This document shows positions 11,945 through 23,342 of a DNA stretch of 64,000 nt, one piece after another. Position 1 is the stretch's first letter, and each line of letters starts with the position of its first letter. The translations under genes and the position numbers were made by a program. Location: positions 496,001-560,000 of the forward strand of contig MQVO02000016.1 in assembly GCA_001986395.2 (NCBI GenBank), in the 5' to 3' direction. The notes beneath the pieces were generated by a model, which did not search any database, was not told where the DNA came from, and saw only the letters and a list, made by a program, of their open reading frames with translations. The stretch comes from Irpex lacteus (taxonomy: Eukaryota; Basidiomycota; Agaricomycetes; Polyporales; Irpicaceae).

Positions 11945-14851
11945 CTAATCCCCAATCAATGTATAGTAAGGGCGACCTGTTATGAAGCTATCGTTGTCCG
12001 GATGTTGTGCAATCTCGTCGGGGTCTGCAGACGTTCTTGACATGGCGAATCGATTTCCCCTTGGTGTCAATTGCTCGGTACTATCTCGAGTGGCAGGGGA
12101 AAGGATTTCAGAAGAATCGTCGCGTGTTCCGTTGGAGTCTGCCGGAAGTGATAAATGGGATAGGTCGGATGAGGCTCGAGAAGCCGATCGAGAAATTGCT
12201 ACGTTCCCGAGAGAGTCGACGACAGACCTATCGATCCTTTCGACATCCACGTCACTCGTGCGCTGCAAATCCAGAAAACGTAGTCGACGAAGACGATAAC
12301 TAGTCGGTTCTTCCCCAGCGGGAAGGAACAGGGCTAATGATTTGACGAAAACGTCAGGGAACCAGGTCCTATCTAAGCGGAACCGACGTGCCCAGGCACC
12401 AAACGCGTTTTCGTCTGAACCTTCTTTGAGTGGCTGCCGCGTCCTGTCGAGTGTATCGATGAGCTGCAGACATCGTCTAGCAATATCTGGGTGGTCCGGA
12501 ATATGCATGTCTGCTACTCTCTTGAGCCCTCCTTCAAGGCCCTCGAGCGTGTCGCGTACGATGATCCAGTGCTTCTCTAGAGTTGTCTTCTTAGCTTCCG
12601 TCGCCTGCTTAAGAGCCCGTATAACCATGTAGCTGGTTTCGAGAGGGTCCATGCGTGTAACTCTTGCCCAGCCATTGTCATTCGCATCTAGCTGTTGCTT
12701 CCACTGCCAGCTCAGGGAACGAGTGACGTTGTAGATAATGGAGTAACACTCTAATAATGGCGTATCAGTACAACGAACAGTATCGAGCCCTGGTAACATA
12801 CCTGAGACACTGACATCCACCACAGCCTCAATAAATAGCTCTTGTGCATACCCTCTATATTCCTTCCTCCAGTTGAGGCCCATAGGGAAACGGCAACAGA
12901 GAGGAACCGCCCCATACAGCAGAAGCATACTTTGCATAAGCTTCACGACTGTAGAACGGTAACTTGGGTGGCTGGGCATTTCTAGGACGTGCATAATACG
13001 CTCGATCAGCCAAGGATGCCAGTACATCTCGACTCGCATTTGTCCCAAAAGTGATGAGACAGTTATCTCGACGAGAGGTCGTATGTGGATGTGCGTAATC
13101 TCTGGATGGTCTTTGACGAGGTCGGATAATCTCCTGTGCATGCTGACATCGGGAGCGTGATTGGTGCAGAAGTAGTGTTCAAATATGCTATAGAGCCCAT
13201 AAAGCATCGAGCTGTTCTGTTGCATAAACGCACCACGCAGCCTGTCGAGGACGTGCGGAAGCGTATCCGTGTCTGGAATGCGTGTCCTGATGATATTGAA
13301 CAGCGGCCTGTACCGATTTTGGAAGACCAGGAGAAGCGAGAGCGTGTCATCGGCTGCTGGAGGGAGCGGGCCACCAGTCTCGGATAAGAGAATAAAAATG
13401 CAATCCTTCATCCATGGGGACCACTCGATCAAACTTTGCGTGTTTGTGGGTGACTGGTGATTTATCTCAGCCCTAAGGAGGTCACTTATCATGAGCATGA
13501 CCGCCGTGATAGTTTGTTTAGGGAGTCGCCTGAGATCGAGGTACGTAGGAGAGGAGAGAAGGGAGTTGATATCGCGCTGCATCCGATGGGCAAGGATCTG
13601 CATTACGAACGTGAATGACTCCGCAGGTCCGAGCTGAGTCTGCTGCACGGCGCCCCACATAACAGAGAGCAGCTGCTCGTCAGACTGAATGGAATCGACC
13701 GACACTAGGATGTCGATGTCATTGGTATCGGTTAGGACAGCGACCTCTTCATCGTACGCCAGATTCTTGTAGGACCATTTGTCGGGTATTTGCGTGAGAG
13801 GCTCCGCAGCGCGGTGGGATACATCCTTCGCCCATAGGACTGCGCGGAAGATGTACTTGCGTACGGTCCTCATCACAGCTTTTAGAAGCGTCAGCTTGTA
13901 GGGACATCGTGGAGAAAGAGCCGGGGCGAAGGATGCTGCGATGAAGAGGAAAGCCCACCCGGCCACAAGAGGGAGTGTAGTGTAACCAACGGAATTATGA
14001 ACGTCGAGTGTAAAGAAGCACAGTCCAATGAGGAACAGTGCCAGCGAAAGTTGTAGTAGTAGGGGAATCACTGCGGCGATTTCGAAGACCTTCCAATGCT
14101 CTAGGCCAGGATTGCGAAAATGTCGGATTCGAAGGCGTGCCTGAGGCGAAGTATATTCTCCTGCTAGGTATTCGCGTAGCCACTGCTTGACCAAGATGGA
14201 GAAAGACGCGCTCACAAGACTGAGCGTCAAGCTCGCAAACCAGAGCACATTCACTCGAATGGCGTTTACAGTGGGCTGGAAGTCAGGTAGATTTGGCGCG
14301 AATGGGGGTGCGGTAGAGTTCAGGAATGCTCCGTTGAAGGTGTAGGAATGTGTCTGGGATGCGACCTGCTGCATGAGAAAAATCATGACTTGTGTTGGAT
14401 CTTGGCTGAGGTTATGATACGATTCAACGAGAAAAGCAGTCATTACAGCCGAGAAGAGACCGGCCTGTACACATGGTGAGTGATAGACACGCAAGATTCG
14501 AAATAAACGTACAAATACTAGGATGGAGTCTATGTCTTCCTTATACCCTTGAATCTTTTGCTCATCCACTTCGCGAACAATGCGGGCCATTGCTGACCAC
14601 CCAGTACCAACCATATGCTGTAGTCCGCTGGAATAAGGCTGATTCGGCGAGGAAGCATTATCTTTATTGACAGGAGGCAGGGGGTCCTTCGGGGTATCCT
14701 TAGAAGTCACTGGGGGTGCACTGCGACCTGTGGGGCGGGCTGGAGGCTCCTTTTCATCCGGGGTAGAAGTATCTGGTAGAGGCTTTCCACCGGGTTCGGG
14801 ACTATCCACGATACGCTTCTCACTGTCCTCAATCACTGCTGAAGAACTCAT
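11945..14851 (-). CDS. DUF6535 membrane protein, copy 1
   Basis: Three exons (14851-14513, 14464-12802, 12750-11945) give 935 residues. After a charged disordered N-terminus (about 70 residues) comes the block that defines the agaricomycete DUF6535 family: GTGWSAMARIVREVDEQKI, AGLFSAVMTAFLVESYHNLSQDP, then membrane segments in VLWFASLTLSLVSASFSILVKQWLREYL, PLLLQLSLALFLIGLCFF and TTLPLVAGWAFLFIAASFAPAL. About 650 residues of helical soluble sequence follow. Family function is unknown; many agaricomycetes have dozens of copies. Both introns (48 and 51 nt) are multiples of three and stop-free, so they are placed by comparison with the second copy at 29.7-32.5 kb, which has introns at the same points, one of which breaks the frame. 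The C-terminus is Ser/Arg-rich. Confidence 0.85.
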   Translation of the reverse strand: MSSSAVIEDSEKRIVDSPEPGGKPLPDTSTPDEKEPPARPTGRSAPPVTSKDTPKDPLPPVNKDNASSPNQPYSSGLQHMVGTGWSAMARIVREVDEQKIQGYKEDIDSILVFVRLFRILRVYHSPCVQAGLFSAVMTAFLVESYHNLSQDPTQVMIFLMQQVASQTHSYTFNGAFLNSTAPPFAPNLPDFQPTVNAIRVNVLWFASLTLSLVSASFSILVKQWLREYLAGEYTSPQARLRIRHFRNPGLEHWKVFEIAAVIPLLLQLSLALFLIGLCFFTLDVHNSVGYTTLPLVAGWAFLFIAASFAPALSPRCPYKLTLLKAVMRTVRKYIFRAVLWAKDVSHRAAEPLTQIPDKWSYKNLAYDEEVAVLTDTNDIDILVSVDSIQSDEQLLSVMWGAVQQTQLGPAESFTFVMQILAHRMQRDINSLLSSPTYLDLRRLPKQTITAVMLMISDLLRAEINHQSPTNTQSLIEWSPWMKDCIFILLSETGGPLPPAADDTLSLLLVFQNRYRPLFNIIRTRIPDTDTLPHVLDRLRGAFMQQNSSMLYGLYSIFEHYFCTNHAPDVSMHRRLSDLVKDHPEITHIHIRPLVEITVSSLLGQMRVEMYWHPWLIERIMHVLEMPSHPSYRSTVVKLMQSMLLLYGAVPLCCRFPMGLNWRKEYRGYAQELFIEAVVDVSVSGMLPGLDTVRCTDTPLLECYSIIYNVTRSLSWQWKQQLDANDNGWARVTRMDPLETSYMVIRALKQATEAKKTTLEKHWIIVRDTLEGLEGGLKRVADMHIPDHPDIARRCLQLIDTLDRTRQPLKEGSDENAFGAWARRFRLDRTWFPDVFVKSLALFLPAGEEPTSYRLRRLRFLDLQRTSDVDVERIDRSVVDSLGNVAISRSASRASSDLSHLSLPADSNGTRDDSSEILSPATRDSTEQLTPRGNRFAMSRTSADPDEIAQHPDNDSFITGRPYYTLIGD

Positions 14852-15779
14852 GATGTTCTAAAGCGGCTAATCCAAGGGAGACTAGACGATCTCGAAGGTA
14901 CTGGGATGAGCTCGTTTAACGTGAGAGTTAGACGTACGTGGTGGTACCGTTAGAAGAGGAGGGAAGAAAGGAACGAAATCGAGTCCATTAAGTCGCCAAT
15001 GTCCAATCTCACTCGGTACAAAACCTGTGCAATGTCGATATTGCACAGCGTTGCGAAGAGCCACCTCAACACCATGGCTGACAAGCCTGGGAAGGATTGG
15101 TGTTTGCAATAAATCTGTTCCATAGAGCCAAAATGAATCAGGTTCCTGATAATCACAACACGGGCTGTTGTAGAATTCGTACGCACCAGTGTTTCAAAGA
15201 CAGAAAAGAAGTTCCATCTGTCGATGCCGTACGTCTTTCTGCTTAAACTTGACTTTGTCGACTTCTGAGTAGTTACATTGTATACCATAGGACAGTCGCC
15301 AACCTGAGGCCAGCATCACTGCAATCATAGAGATTTCAATGTTCGACGTCCCACGGGCGACGTATAGTATCTTGATTGAGGGCGCTCACTGGCAGGTGGC
15401 ACCGCCGCCGACATTTCTCACGGCTTCACGTGTCCATGACAATGTCGCCTCATGAAGTAAGTACTCACTTCTCTGGGCTCGAAAGTTCAAGTCGACGCTG
15501 GGACCCCATCGGACAGCTAACGAAGACAGACACCAATACTATAGCCTAACTGCTAAGTAGAAATAACATCACAGACTCGACAGAGCAATGAGAGTGAGCG
15601 AGGGAGAGCGAATACTTCGTAGTCCAAAATGAACAGAAGGGAATAGAGAAAGTCCAGGACGTACAGCAAACCTCTACGTATCATAAACACCAGACTCTGA
15701 GGCCTACGCCCCACGTATATCTCACAGACAGCTAGAGGAGAGAGAAAAAGATTAAAGACGACGGCACAATACAGACTGC
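14852..15779. other. Intergenic stretch
   Basis: 928 bases between the start of the DUF6535 gene and the 3' end of the NIPA-like gene. Short open frames (for example 14950-15288 minus) have no recognisable content. Probably promoter on the left and 3' UTR on the right. Confidence 0.5.
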
Positions 15780-18753
15780 TCAGAAAGTCCTATCCGAACG
15801 GTTGTTGTCGTTGTAGGAAGTGTCCGGTTGCACGAGCCTTACGCTGCTGCCCTGCGGCGGTATTGAAGGCAACGATTCAAGACTCTCTACGCTCTCCACC
15901 GACGGCCTATGCCACAAGCTGATACTCTCCTCCTTGTCGTCCATGGAGTCGCCCTTCGGGTACCTCCGTGACCCATCACTACTACTCGTACGCCCAAAGA
16001 GCCTGTCGAAGTGCCCGTGACCTGAACCCCGAGAAGCCGTGTTATCATCAATCCGAGAGTCTCGCGTACCGATGCCAATGGTCGCACCGGTGGTTGTCGT
16101 CGATGTCGACGCCAAGGAGGTTGACGAACCGACGCCGTATTTAGGGAACGTCGTCCCCGCGGCTGTCTGCGGCGAATTCTCAAAAGGATTGCTAGCGGCT
16201 GTGCGGTAAGGGTCTTCGTATACTGTCGGTGGTGCAGAGCGGAGCGTGTCGGCATCGAGCAAAAGCCCAGTCTGTGACGGCGTAGCGTTTTGCCCAAAGA
16301 TCTGCGAATTATTAGTTTAGTCTCACACGTTACAATAGCAACTTTAGTACTCACTTGTGGATAAGGTGCAGCGGCGCCAGCAGGTAGACCATGCACCACG
16401 CTTCTGTGTTCGTGTGTTGCATTCCCTCCATGGCCAGCGACCGGATACGAATGCACGATATCCTCATCCCCAAACTTAATCGTCGGCATCTTCCTCTCGC
16501 TCGGCTTCGGTGATGCTTGCGGTAACGACAACTCCGAGGCCGATCTGGCATTAGGGCTAAGCGGTGCAGGGCTCTGCGTCGTGGGAACAGGTGGGTCATA
16601 TAACTGATGTCTCTTCATCCCATTGAAGTCTCCGTGGCCGCCCATGGCGTTATAATGAGGGAGCTCGCTGCCGTTCGAATGTCGTCCATGTCGTGACCTG
16701 AACGATTCACCGTGAGTAGTACTCATGCTCATCCGTCTAGCAGTCCTGGCACGGATAATGCTGCCCATGGCGCCGAAGCTTCCGCGAAGCGTGTCGATAC
16801 CTGGGTCTTCTAAAGCCAAAGGATCCTTCTCGTCTACACCTTCCGTGTTTGCGTGTGTAGCTTGCAGGAGCATAGTTGACCGTCGATCCAATCCGCGCAT
16901 GGATTTGAGGCTCGTGGGATCTATCTTGGACAGTTGCAGTACTGCTATGCCAACGGAAATGACCAGGAAGCCCATCACGAGGGTGATAATTTGCGCCGGA
17001 GGAGCAGACAACCCCTTGAATAGGACAATGGTGGTGACAATGGAGAAGAACGTGACTAAAATTATGTGAGTACGACGGCGCCCGTGGGGAAAGAGGTTAC
17101 ACATACATATGACGTAGTATGTCGGTGTAACTGGCGGTACATGAGCACAGCGACAAAGTCAGCGACCTGTTCATTCATCTCAACTTGACGGATGTACATA
17201 CCCATTGCTAGAGAGATCATGATTCCTCGTCAGAACCTGTACTTGATAAACGGAACGCGAACATACCAGTATTGAAGAGCGCCAGCGCCACGTTCAAGTA
17301 ATATACTTCTGTGACTACACAAAAGCGGTAAGGATGTAGTTGACTCCGCTGAGATGACATGCTTACGCAGCGTGGCGATAATAAACACCAATAAAAAGTA
17401 GATGAACCAGTGCTTAAACTGTACGAGTCGCATAAATTAGTCTCGATATCAACCTGCGTTCTATCGGTCGATGCGACTGCGCACCTGATTATCCCCTTGC
17501 ACACTGGTGACGATGGCAGCGCCGAGACCTGTCGTCACGGACACACTAATGCCGCCTATCATGCTACATACCATGATATACCACATCAAGTTCTTCTTGC
17601 CATACCTACCAGCAGCTCTCAGTACTCCGCATATACTAACAGATGAAGGAAGGAAACGTACTTTGGCGCGAAGTAGAATATGATCACCAGTGCCGACGCT
17701 ATCAGCACACTGATCCATACTAGGAAGCCGGGCGCGAGGAACATATGTTGGAACTGCACGATCTGCCCAATGGACTGCTCGGATGGTCCATTCAGGGCTA
17801 TGACAACAGATCCGATCTACGTGCATGACGTGAACACGGTTACAAAGTTCCGGGATCACAGTGATACTCACGATGCATAGTGAGCAACCTAGCCAACCGA
17901 AGAGGCTGAGTTTCTCTTGGAGGAACCAAGAGGATAGGATGGCCGAAATGACGACCGAGAGCGCACCCATTGGAGTCTAACGATGCCGGAGGCGGTGCGA
18001 TGTAGGTGAGCGTGCGTAAGCATGAGCGTCCAAGGTTCCGACGTTCCGTTCCATCAGGGTGAGGAGCGAGGCAGCAGTGCAGTTGTATGGCATAGCGGAA
18101 TTGAGGTGGAGGGCAGTATGAGGGGTACAGCCATAGTTGAGACATGGGGGCGACATGTAGAGCAACGAGGGCACTTACGACTACGATAGCTTCGACAAAT
18201 GCATATGCTATGGCGGCAAGTGTCCAGCGTAAATGATGAGATCAATAGTTTTGGATGACTTTAACGCACCAGCAAAGTTACAGAGCTCTCCAAGAATCAT
18301 CACTGCAGACAACGTCGATCAACCTCTCGTGTTCCTGGTGACGACGTCGATCCACACAACGCCACAGGTTTCCCTCGCCCGTCGTAGGAATCTGAGGTGA
18401 AGGTGGAACTCACTGATCATGCCCGTCCACCATAGCCAACTCTTGAGATAACTGACACCTTCTCCGGCATTTGCTTGACTTGAGATGAGTCCCTTCTTCT
18501 TGAATACGAAGGAGGTACCGATGAGGACACCAGAGGCAATGGCCAAGATGATACCAACAATCTGTTGCGAGTGGAGCGAATCGTATTATGGAATATCCAA
18601 CAATGGTTGGCAAGGCGTGTATAGTGTGCTAGCATGAGTGGGGGTTCAGGTATCCCAGTAGGCACAAAGACCACAGACCTTGAGGCTGCCTGGGGCCTTG
18701 AGTTCGCCGCTTGCAGACGCGGAGACCGAGGGAGAAGTAGTAGTTGAAGACAT
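15780..18753 (-). CDS. NIPA-type magnesium transporter-like membrane protein
   Basis: Thirteen exons (18753-18679, 18561-18414, 18302-18270, 18207-18179, 17976-17872, 17816-17662, 17605-17485, 17418-17367, 17314-17267, 17207-17202, 17130-17107, 17055-16355, 16301-15780) give 672 residues. The core (residues 26-320) is the multi-span NIPA fold: IVGIILAIASGVLIGTSFVFKKKG, NFAAYAFVEAIVV, TPMGALSVVISAILSSWFL, LFGWLGCSLCI, APKYG, EVYYLNVALALFNTA, VTPTYYVIF. NIPA proteins are related to drug/metabolite transporters and carry Mg2+ in animals; transport by fungal members is inferred. The C-terminal 350 residues are a disordered Ser/Pro/Gly-rich tail, much longer than in animal NIPAs and probably cytosolic. 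Exon 10 is only 6 nt and supplies the codons between FNTA and VTPTYY. All junctions keep frame, which makes this model firm despite the small exons. Confidence 0.88.
17202..17207 (-). other. 6-nt microexon in NIPA-like gene
   Basis: The sequence CAATGG between a TAG acceptor and a GTATGT donor, flanked by introns of 59 and 71 nt, completes an Ala codon, encodes Met and starts a Val codon. Without it the conserved FNTA-M-VTPTYY stretch of NIPA proteins is broken. ORF finders cannot see it. Confidence 0.8.
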
Positions 18754-19632
18754 TGTTGAAAGTACGAGATACACGACCGGCGCGTCCTCCTAGACAGTAT
18801 TATACAGTAGGTGAGAAAGCGTGACCAGTCGTGCACTCGTGGGTGAACGAGAGCAAGGTGTGGTAGTGTACAAGTTTATGCTCGGCGGACTTGATGGGGG
18901 TTCATGCGATTCGTAAAGAGATGAGATCTGGTCGTCTAGGAGTCCGAGTCTTCGTGGTCGAGGCGTGTCTCGGCGATGATAGTACGGTGAGACGGATGTG
19001 CAGCAAGACGGCCTTCGGGGAGAGGTCGTGGTCGAGGAGAAAGCACCGCGCCAGGTTGAAACAAGGAAGAGGGCAAGCAGCGGGAGCAATCCACTGGGCG
19101 CTTGTTTTACAACACTGCATCTGGGGCAGTAACGCCGAGGCGCCAAGCACTTGCCACTCAAACCAGGCCCGTACTTGACTACATACCACGACAACCTCTG
19201 CGGAGGCTTGCACACTGTCCTATCCTATCGAAAGTAATACAGAACACTCAAAGCGTAAGAGGTGGCCCGGTGTCGCGCTTTACTCAATGACCGCGCACTC
19301 GGAACAGGCAAAACTGCGGACTCCTTCAAAGCGGCCACGGGCCACAGCCTCTCGCAGGAACGGTGGAAGCGGCACCTGCAATTTCAGAAAGGCATGCGCT
19401 GGGCCGAGCATTTGCAATCCTTGCAGTTCTGTCATGAAATGTCTACTCACCGCTGTACTAAACAAGTAACAGTCGTCGATCACAGCTCGCCCAATGAGGA
19501 AGGTATCCAAGTTCAAGGGCAGAAATAAAGTTTGTACATCATTTCTCTTCATTCGGTTGATGCGTCGGTGATTACTGATGACACGCATGCATAGATACTC
19601 TCTTACTTAGAGCCAAGGCCGGCCTTTGCTGC
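18754..19632. other. Intergenic stretch
   Basis: 879 bases between the NIPA-like start and the 3' end of a small minus-strand gene. Open frames on both strands (18790-19215, 19262-19588) lack conserved features and overlap each other; none is called. Confidence 0.5.
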
Positions 19633-20224
19633 CTAGTGATAAGTCGCGGCAAGGACCAACAAGTCTGTAAACTTTCCTCTACTCGACTCCCACAGCCCAT
19701 ACACGTCCTGCATGGGACCGATCCGCCCGTCAAACCCTACGAACTCAACCTTGAACTGATCCTCGAACAGTCCTGAGCATGTCACCCCAGCCATCGGACC
19801 ACCCATCCTATCATCCTCAAAGATCTTGTGCAGTACGCAATCGTAACCAATACTCTGTGGTTTTTACAGGTCAACACCGTGGAACTTTAAAAGGTTGAGG
19901 TCCTGAGAACTTACTTCGAAATTATCGCTCCCCTGCAGTATCTCAGCAAGCGTTCCCAGCGACGCGTCCCCTTTCCTCAACTTAACCTCGACACCAGCCG
20001 TATTCGACAAGGTGATATCCCCCAATTTCTTCTGGACGGTCAAGATGTTAGGTGAGACCTGTGCAATGTGCATTCGTGAGAAAAGACGGGTGTGTAGTCA
20101 CGGTAATTTATTCCTAGCTTACCTTGGGTAGTTCGCTTTCTCTCGCCTCTTGAGCATTGCTTTTGGCAGGTTGCTCGTCGTCCGAGTCAGGGAACACCAT
20201 AGGCGTGTACTTCTTCGAATTCAT
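19633..20224 (-). CDS. Small protein of unknown function
   Basis: Three exons (20224-20123, 20058-19915, 19854-19633) give 155 residues; introns are 64 and 60 nt with GTAAGC and GTAAGT donors and both keep frame. I do not recognise the family. The first 34 residues are acidic and probably disordered (MVFPDSDDEQP); the rest looks like one compact domain with alternating hydrophobic positions (SPNILTVQKKLGDITLSN, GYDCVLHKIFEDD, GLFEDQFKVEFVGFDGRIG, VYGLWESS). No signal peptide or membrane segment, so likely cytosolic or nuclear. The frame stays open a little past the second donor, so an unspliced product would end about 20 residues later. Confidence 0.65.
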
Positions 20225-20737
20225 CGTAAAGAGAAACAAGGGTGCAGGTAGGGAAAGATGTGTTGTGAAGCGCTACTTGGAATTCGATCAGTTTATATGC
20301 ACCTCATTGACGAGTTAACAGGAACCAGTTCCTTCGAGTTCTCAGCTCCGACGATGCATGTTCCTGGTTCCTCTCGACGCTGACATGGGATGAAAGCTTT
20401 ATAAAGTCCTACATGTAGCCGTTTGTATTCTCCGTGGAAGATTTTGACACCTTGACAGAGTCAAACCATTTCTCTATGTTCGTTGCATGTTCCTGAACGG
20501 CCTGGCCGACTAAGAGCCTCATTAGAAAGAGATCGGCAGAGATAAAGTCGATATTTTGAGGTATGTGTGCTGACTGAATATCATCCGATACAATAGGCTC
20601 CTATTGTGGATGTTTCAGGCCCAGACGATGGTCTGGCATGATTAAACATAACAAACTCCGACATAGACGCCAATATGCACTCAACTATAGCTCGGGCGCT
20701 ATTTCACTTTCCTCCTCCTTCTGCATACTGAGTGGCG
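20225..20737. other. Intergenic between divergent genes, holds a short repeat
   Basis: 513 bases between the small minus-strand gene and the kinase-like gene. Bases 20344-20375 resemble 22829-22857 (AGCTCCGA, a short gap, then CATGTTCCTGGTT and CTCTC), so a short degenerate repeat is shared with the next large gap. Confidence 0.45.
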
Positions 20738-22377
20738 ATGGACAGGTCAGACGACAGTCCTCTCCCTCATTTCACCAGTCCGCTCTACACCTTTGAGGCG
20801 GAATGGGCGAATAGATACCGGTTTCTAAACGATCGCGGGTACCAACTGCGACCCCGCTATGTGCCCAACAGAGCGCCAGACTGGGCAGCCAAGGATGCAG
20901 ACGCGGTGCACTGCGAGGATGCTATACCTGCACCTGTCGTAAGCTTATATCAACCAGAAATACTGCTTATACTGAGCATACTCGTAGCTGCGCCCGCATC
21001 TTATGGACGCCACACGGAAGAGTGATGGCAAGCGCGTATATATCAAACGCTTAAGCCATGGAGAGAATGAGATACGCATTGCCCAAATGCTTTCCCCTCT
21101 CTCGTCTGCACCGGATCCTCGAAATCACTCTGTGCCTATCTTGCAAGTCATCGAAATTCCACCAGCTACTCCTCCTTTCCCGGTCGGAATCACGGGCCTA
21201 TGCGATGCCGTGCAGCCTGAGGGCCACATGAAGCAAACAGTGCGTTCTAATGACGTGCAAAGGCATTCTGCAGAAGCGGTGCAACCCGAAGTGGTACTAG
21301 ACAGAGCGACAACTTTGCCAGTCAGTGAACCCTCTGATAGAGCCCTCTATAAGGATAATCCGGTTGAGGGAGAACTGCCAGATGACGAGGCAACACCTGG
21401 TATTCTACGTGATGATGTGGACGACCTTTCCATCGCATCAGAGGATGCCGAATTGGGAGATGACGATGAGCACACAGCCTACCTTGTGATGCCCTTTCTT
21501 CTCCCTGTAACAGAGGTTCCCTTCGAAACAGTCGACAACCTGATCGATTTTATAGACCAAATACTGGAGGTAAGTATCGTTCAGCTTCTTACTTACCACT
21601 AGACGCTCATTTTTCCGCCAGGGGATGGTTTACATGCATTCTCGTGGAGTTGCCCACCGGTGCGTTCGATTGATGCTTCGTTCACACTCTTGCTCATAGC
21701 AGCTCAAGAGACTGTTGTATGAAGAACATCATGATGGACGCCGATGCCCTTTATCCACAAGGATTTCACCCGGTTCACCTCGGAAGCCTCCCTGATGGTT
21801 TTACCTCCGCACTTTGCCTTCCACGTTCTGCGGCCCCCGTCAAATACTACTTCGTCGATTACGGCATCTCGAGCTATTTTGACCCGAAAGGGCAAGAAGA
21901 CCGGAAAGTAGTTGGCGTTCATGGCATTGACCAGGAAGTACCAGAACTGTCTCTCACTGTGCCCTATGATCCATTCAAAGTCGATATTTTTTTGATCGGC
22001 AATATGCTCAAGCATGAAGTATACATGGTACGTCGTCTCTATAGTATGGTTCACGATGATGATCTTCACCAATTATGGAACAGAACTTCAAGAATGTGGG
22101 GTTTTTGAAACCGTTCATCAACGCTATGACGGCGAGCATTCCAGCGGCTCGACCAGATGCGATCGCAGCATATGAGCAGTGGAAGGCTATCCGCAATAGG
22201 ATTTCGAGCATGAAAAGGTCGAGTCGATTGAGACCACGGGATGAAGGAGCAGTCGTTGGATTCTTTGTTGACCTGTTCACGGCATTCCAGCGTATTGTTC
22301 AGTTGCCCCGTAAAGCCGTTACTCTCGCGCGAAGGTCCTCTCATAAGATGCTCCCTGAGTCTCACGCCGACTCGTGA
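20738..22377 (+). CDS. Protein-kinase-like protein of the agaricomycete type
   Basis: Five exons (20738-20938, 20988-21569, 21622-21659, 21709-22027, 22084-22377) give 477 residues. Kinase landmarks: invariant Lys in VYIKRL and a candidate alpha-C Glu in ENEIRIAQML (residues about 80-98), hinge-like YLVMPFLLP, catalytic loop AHRD followed by MKNIMMD, and DYG in YYFVDYGI where most kinases have DFG. There is no visible glycine-rich loop, and about 90 acidic residues are inserted between the first and second lobes. The fourth exon is placed at a TCAAG acceptor because this alone yields an intact HRD; nearer AGs separate the two halves of the motif. Many mushroom genomes carry large families of such divergent kinases with unknown targets. 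After the kinase fold comes a basic tail (KRSSRLRPRDE). Activity is possible but unproven. Confidence 0.75.
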
Positions 22378-23342
22378 GCTGCTCAGACTTGCAAGCCTGT
22401 TTCAGTATATAAGGTTCTTTTAGGTCTCAGTGGAAGTGATGTATGTATTGTGGCCAGTGACTGAAGGAACTTGTAAGCATCCATGGACCGATTGGTATCA
22501 CTAGCTATATAATGAAAGCTCCGACGAATCAGAAACTCAGGTATAACCTAAGCTGTAAGGTCGCAGAGCACTCGCTGTGGTGAGTATTGTGCAGGAGCGT
22601 GTGTAGTAGAGCTCGTACGTGTTGACTTTGATCCAGGCCATCATGCCAGTACGCGTTTTGCAAGTTCACTCCCGAGGTCCAGACTCTTAGCCTCCGAAAC
22701 TTTGACATCAACTGTGTGATGAGAATACGTCCAACAATCGCTGGTAGTAATAAGGATATATATCACGTACTGGCTAAGAATGCAAGTATATATGCAGATG
22801 CAACCTGACATGGAGTTACATACGACTAAGCTCCGAAGCATGTTCCTGGTTTCTCTCAGGGCATCATGCTTAGGTATGGAACGGAAGCCTCGTAGAGCAC
22901 TGTCGACTACTCTTCAATACGAATCTTCAACGTTGAGCCTATTTTGACTGTCCGTGCGTCCTTTGAACGCCTAGGGAGACACTTGTGGGCTGCGGCTAAT
23001 GCCAAAGACTGAGAAGTTACCGTTCATGGGTTCCCTGTGCTGTCGAACATGAGATTGGTGAATACAAGCTGTGGGAAAGGACTAAACACGGCACCAATCC
23101 ATGCATCTATCATGGGGCCTAGTCCTCAGGAAGCTCTGTCAGTCGTACCGGAGTGATTCTAACACCGTAGACATAGTGTAGTCCGTTGGATCATGCTGTC
23201 GAAGGTGGCAGAACACTCATTGTGGTGAGTCTAGCGATGGAGCGCGGGCAGTTGATCATGACCAGTATAAGAGTCGTACCCATGTGAGGGTGCCCAAGCA
23301 TACTCTTCATCCTCTCCTCAAAGTCCACGAGACACAGGCAAG
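22378..23342. other. Intergenic stretch with degenerate internal repeats
   Basis: 965 bases without a supportable gene. Bases 22556-22599 and 23202-23245 match imperfectly over about 40 nt (both contain GCAGA, then CACTC, then TGTGGTGAGT and GGAGCG), and 22829-22857 matches the repeat at 20344. This looks like decayed duplicated DNA, possibly old promoter or gene-flank copies. Confidence 0.4.

Noticed and set aside
18790..19588. Several overlapping 90-140 residue frames on both strands
   Set aside because: They overlap one another, differ in frame and carry no domain-like sequence.
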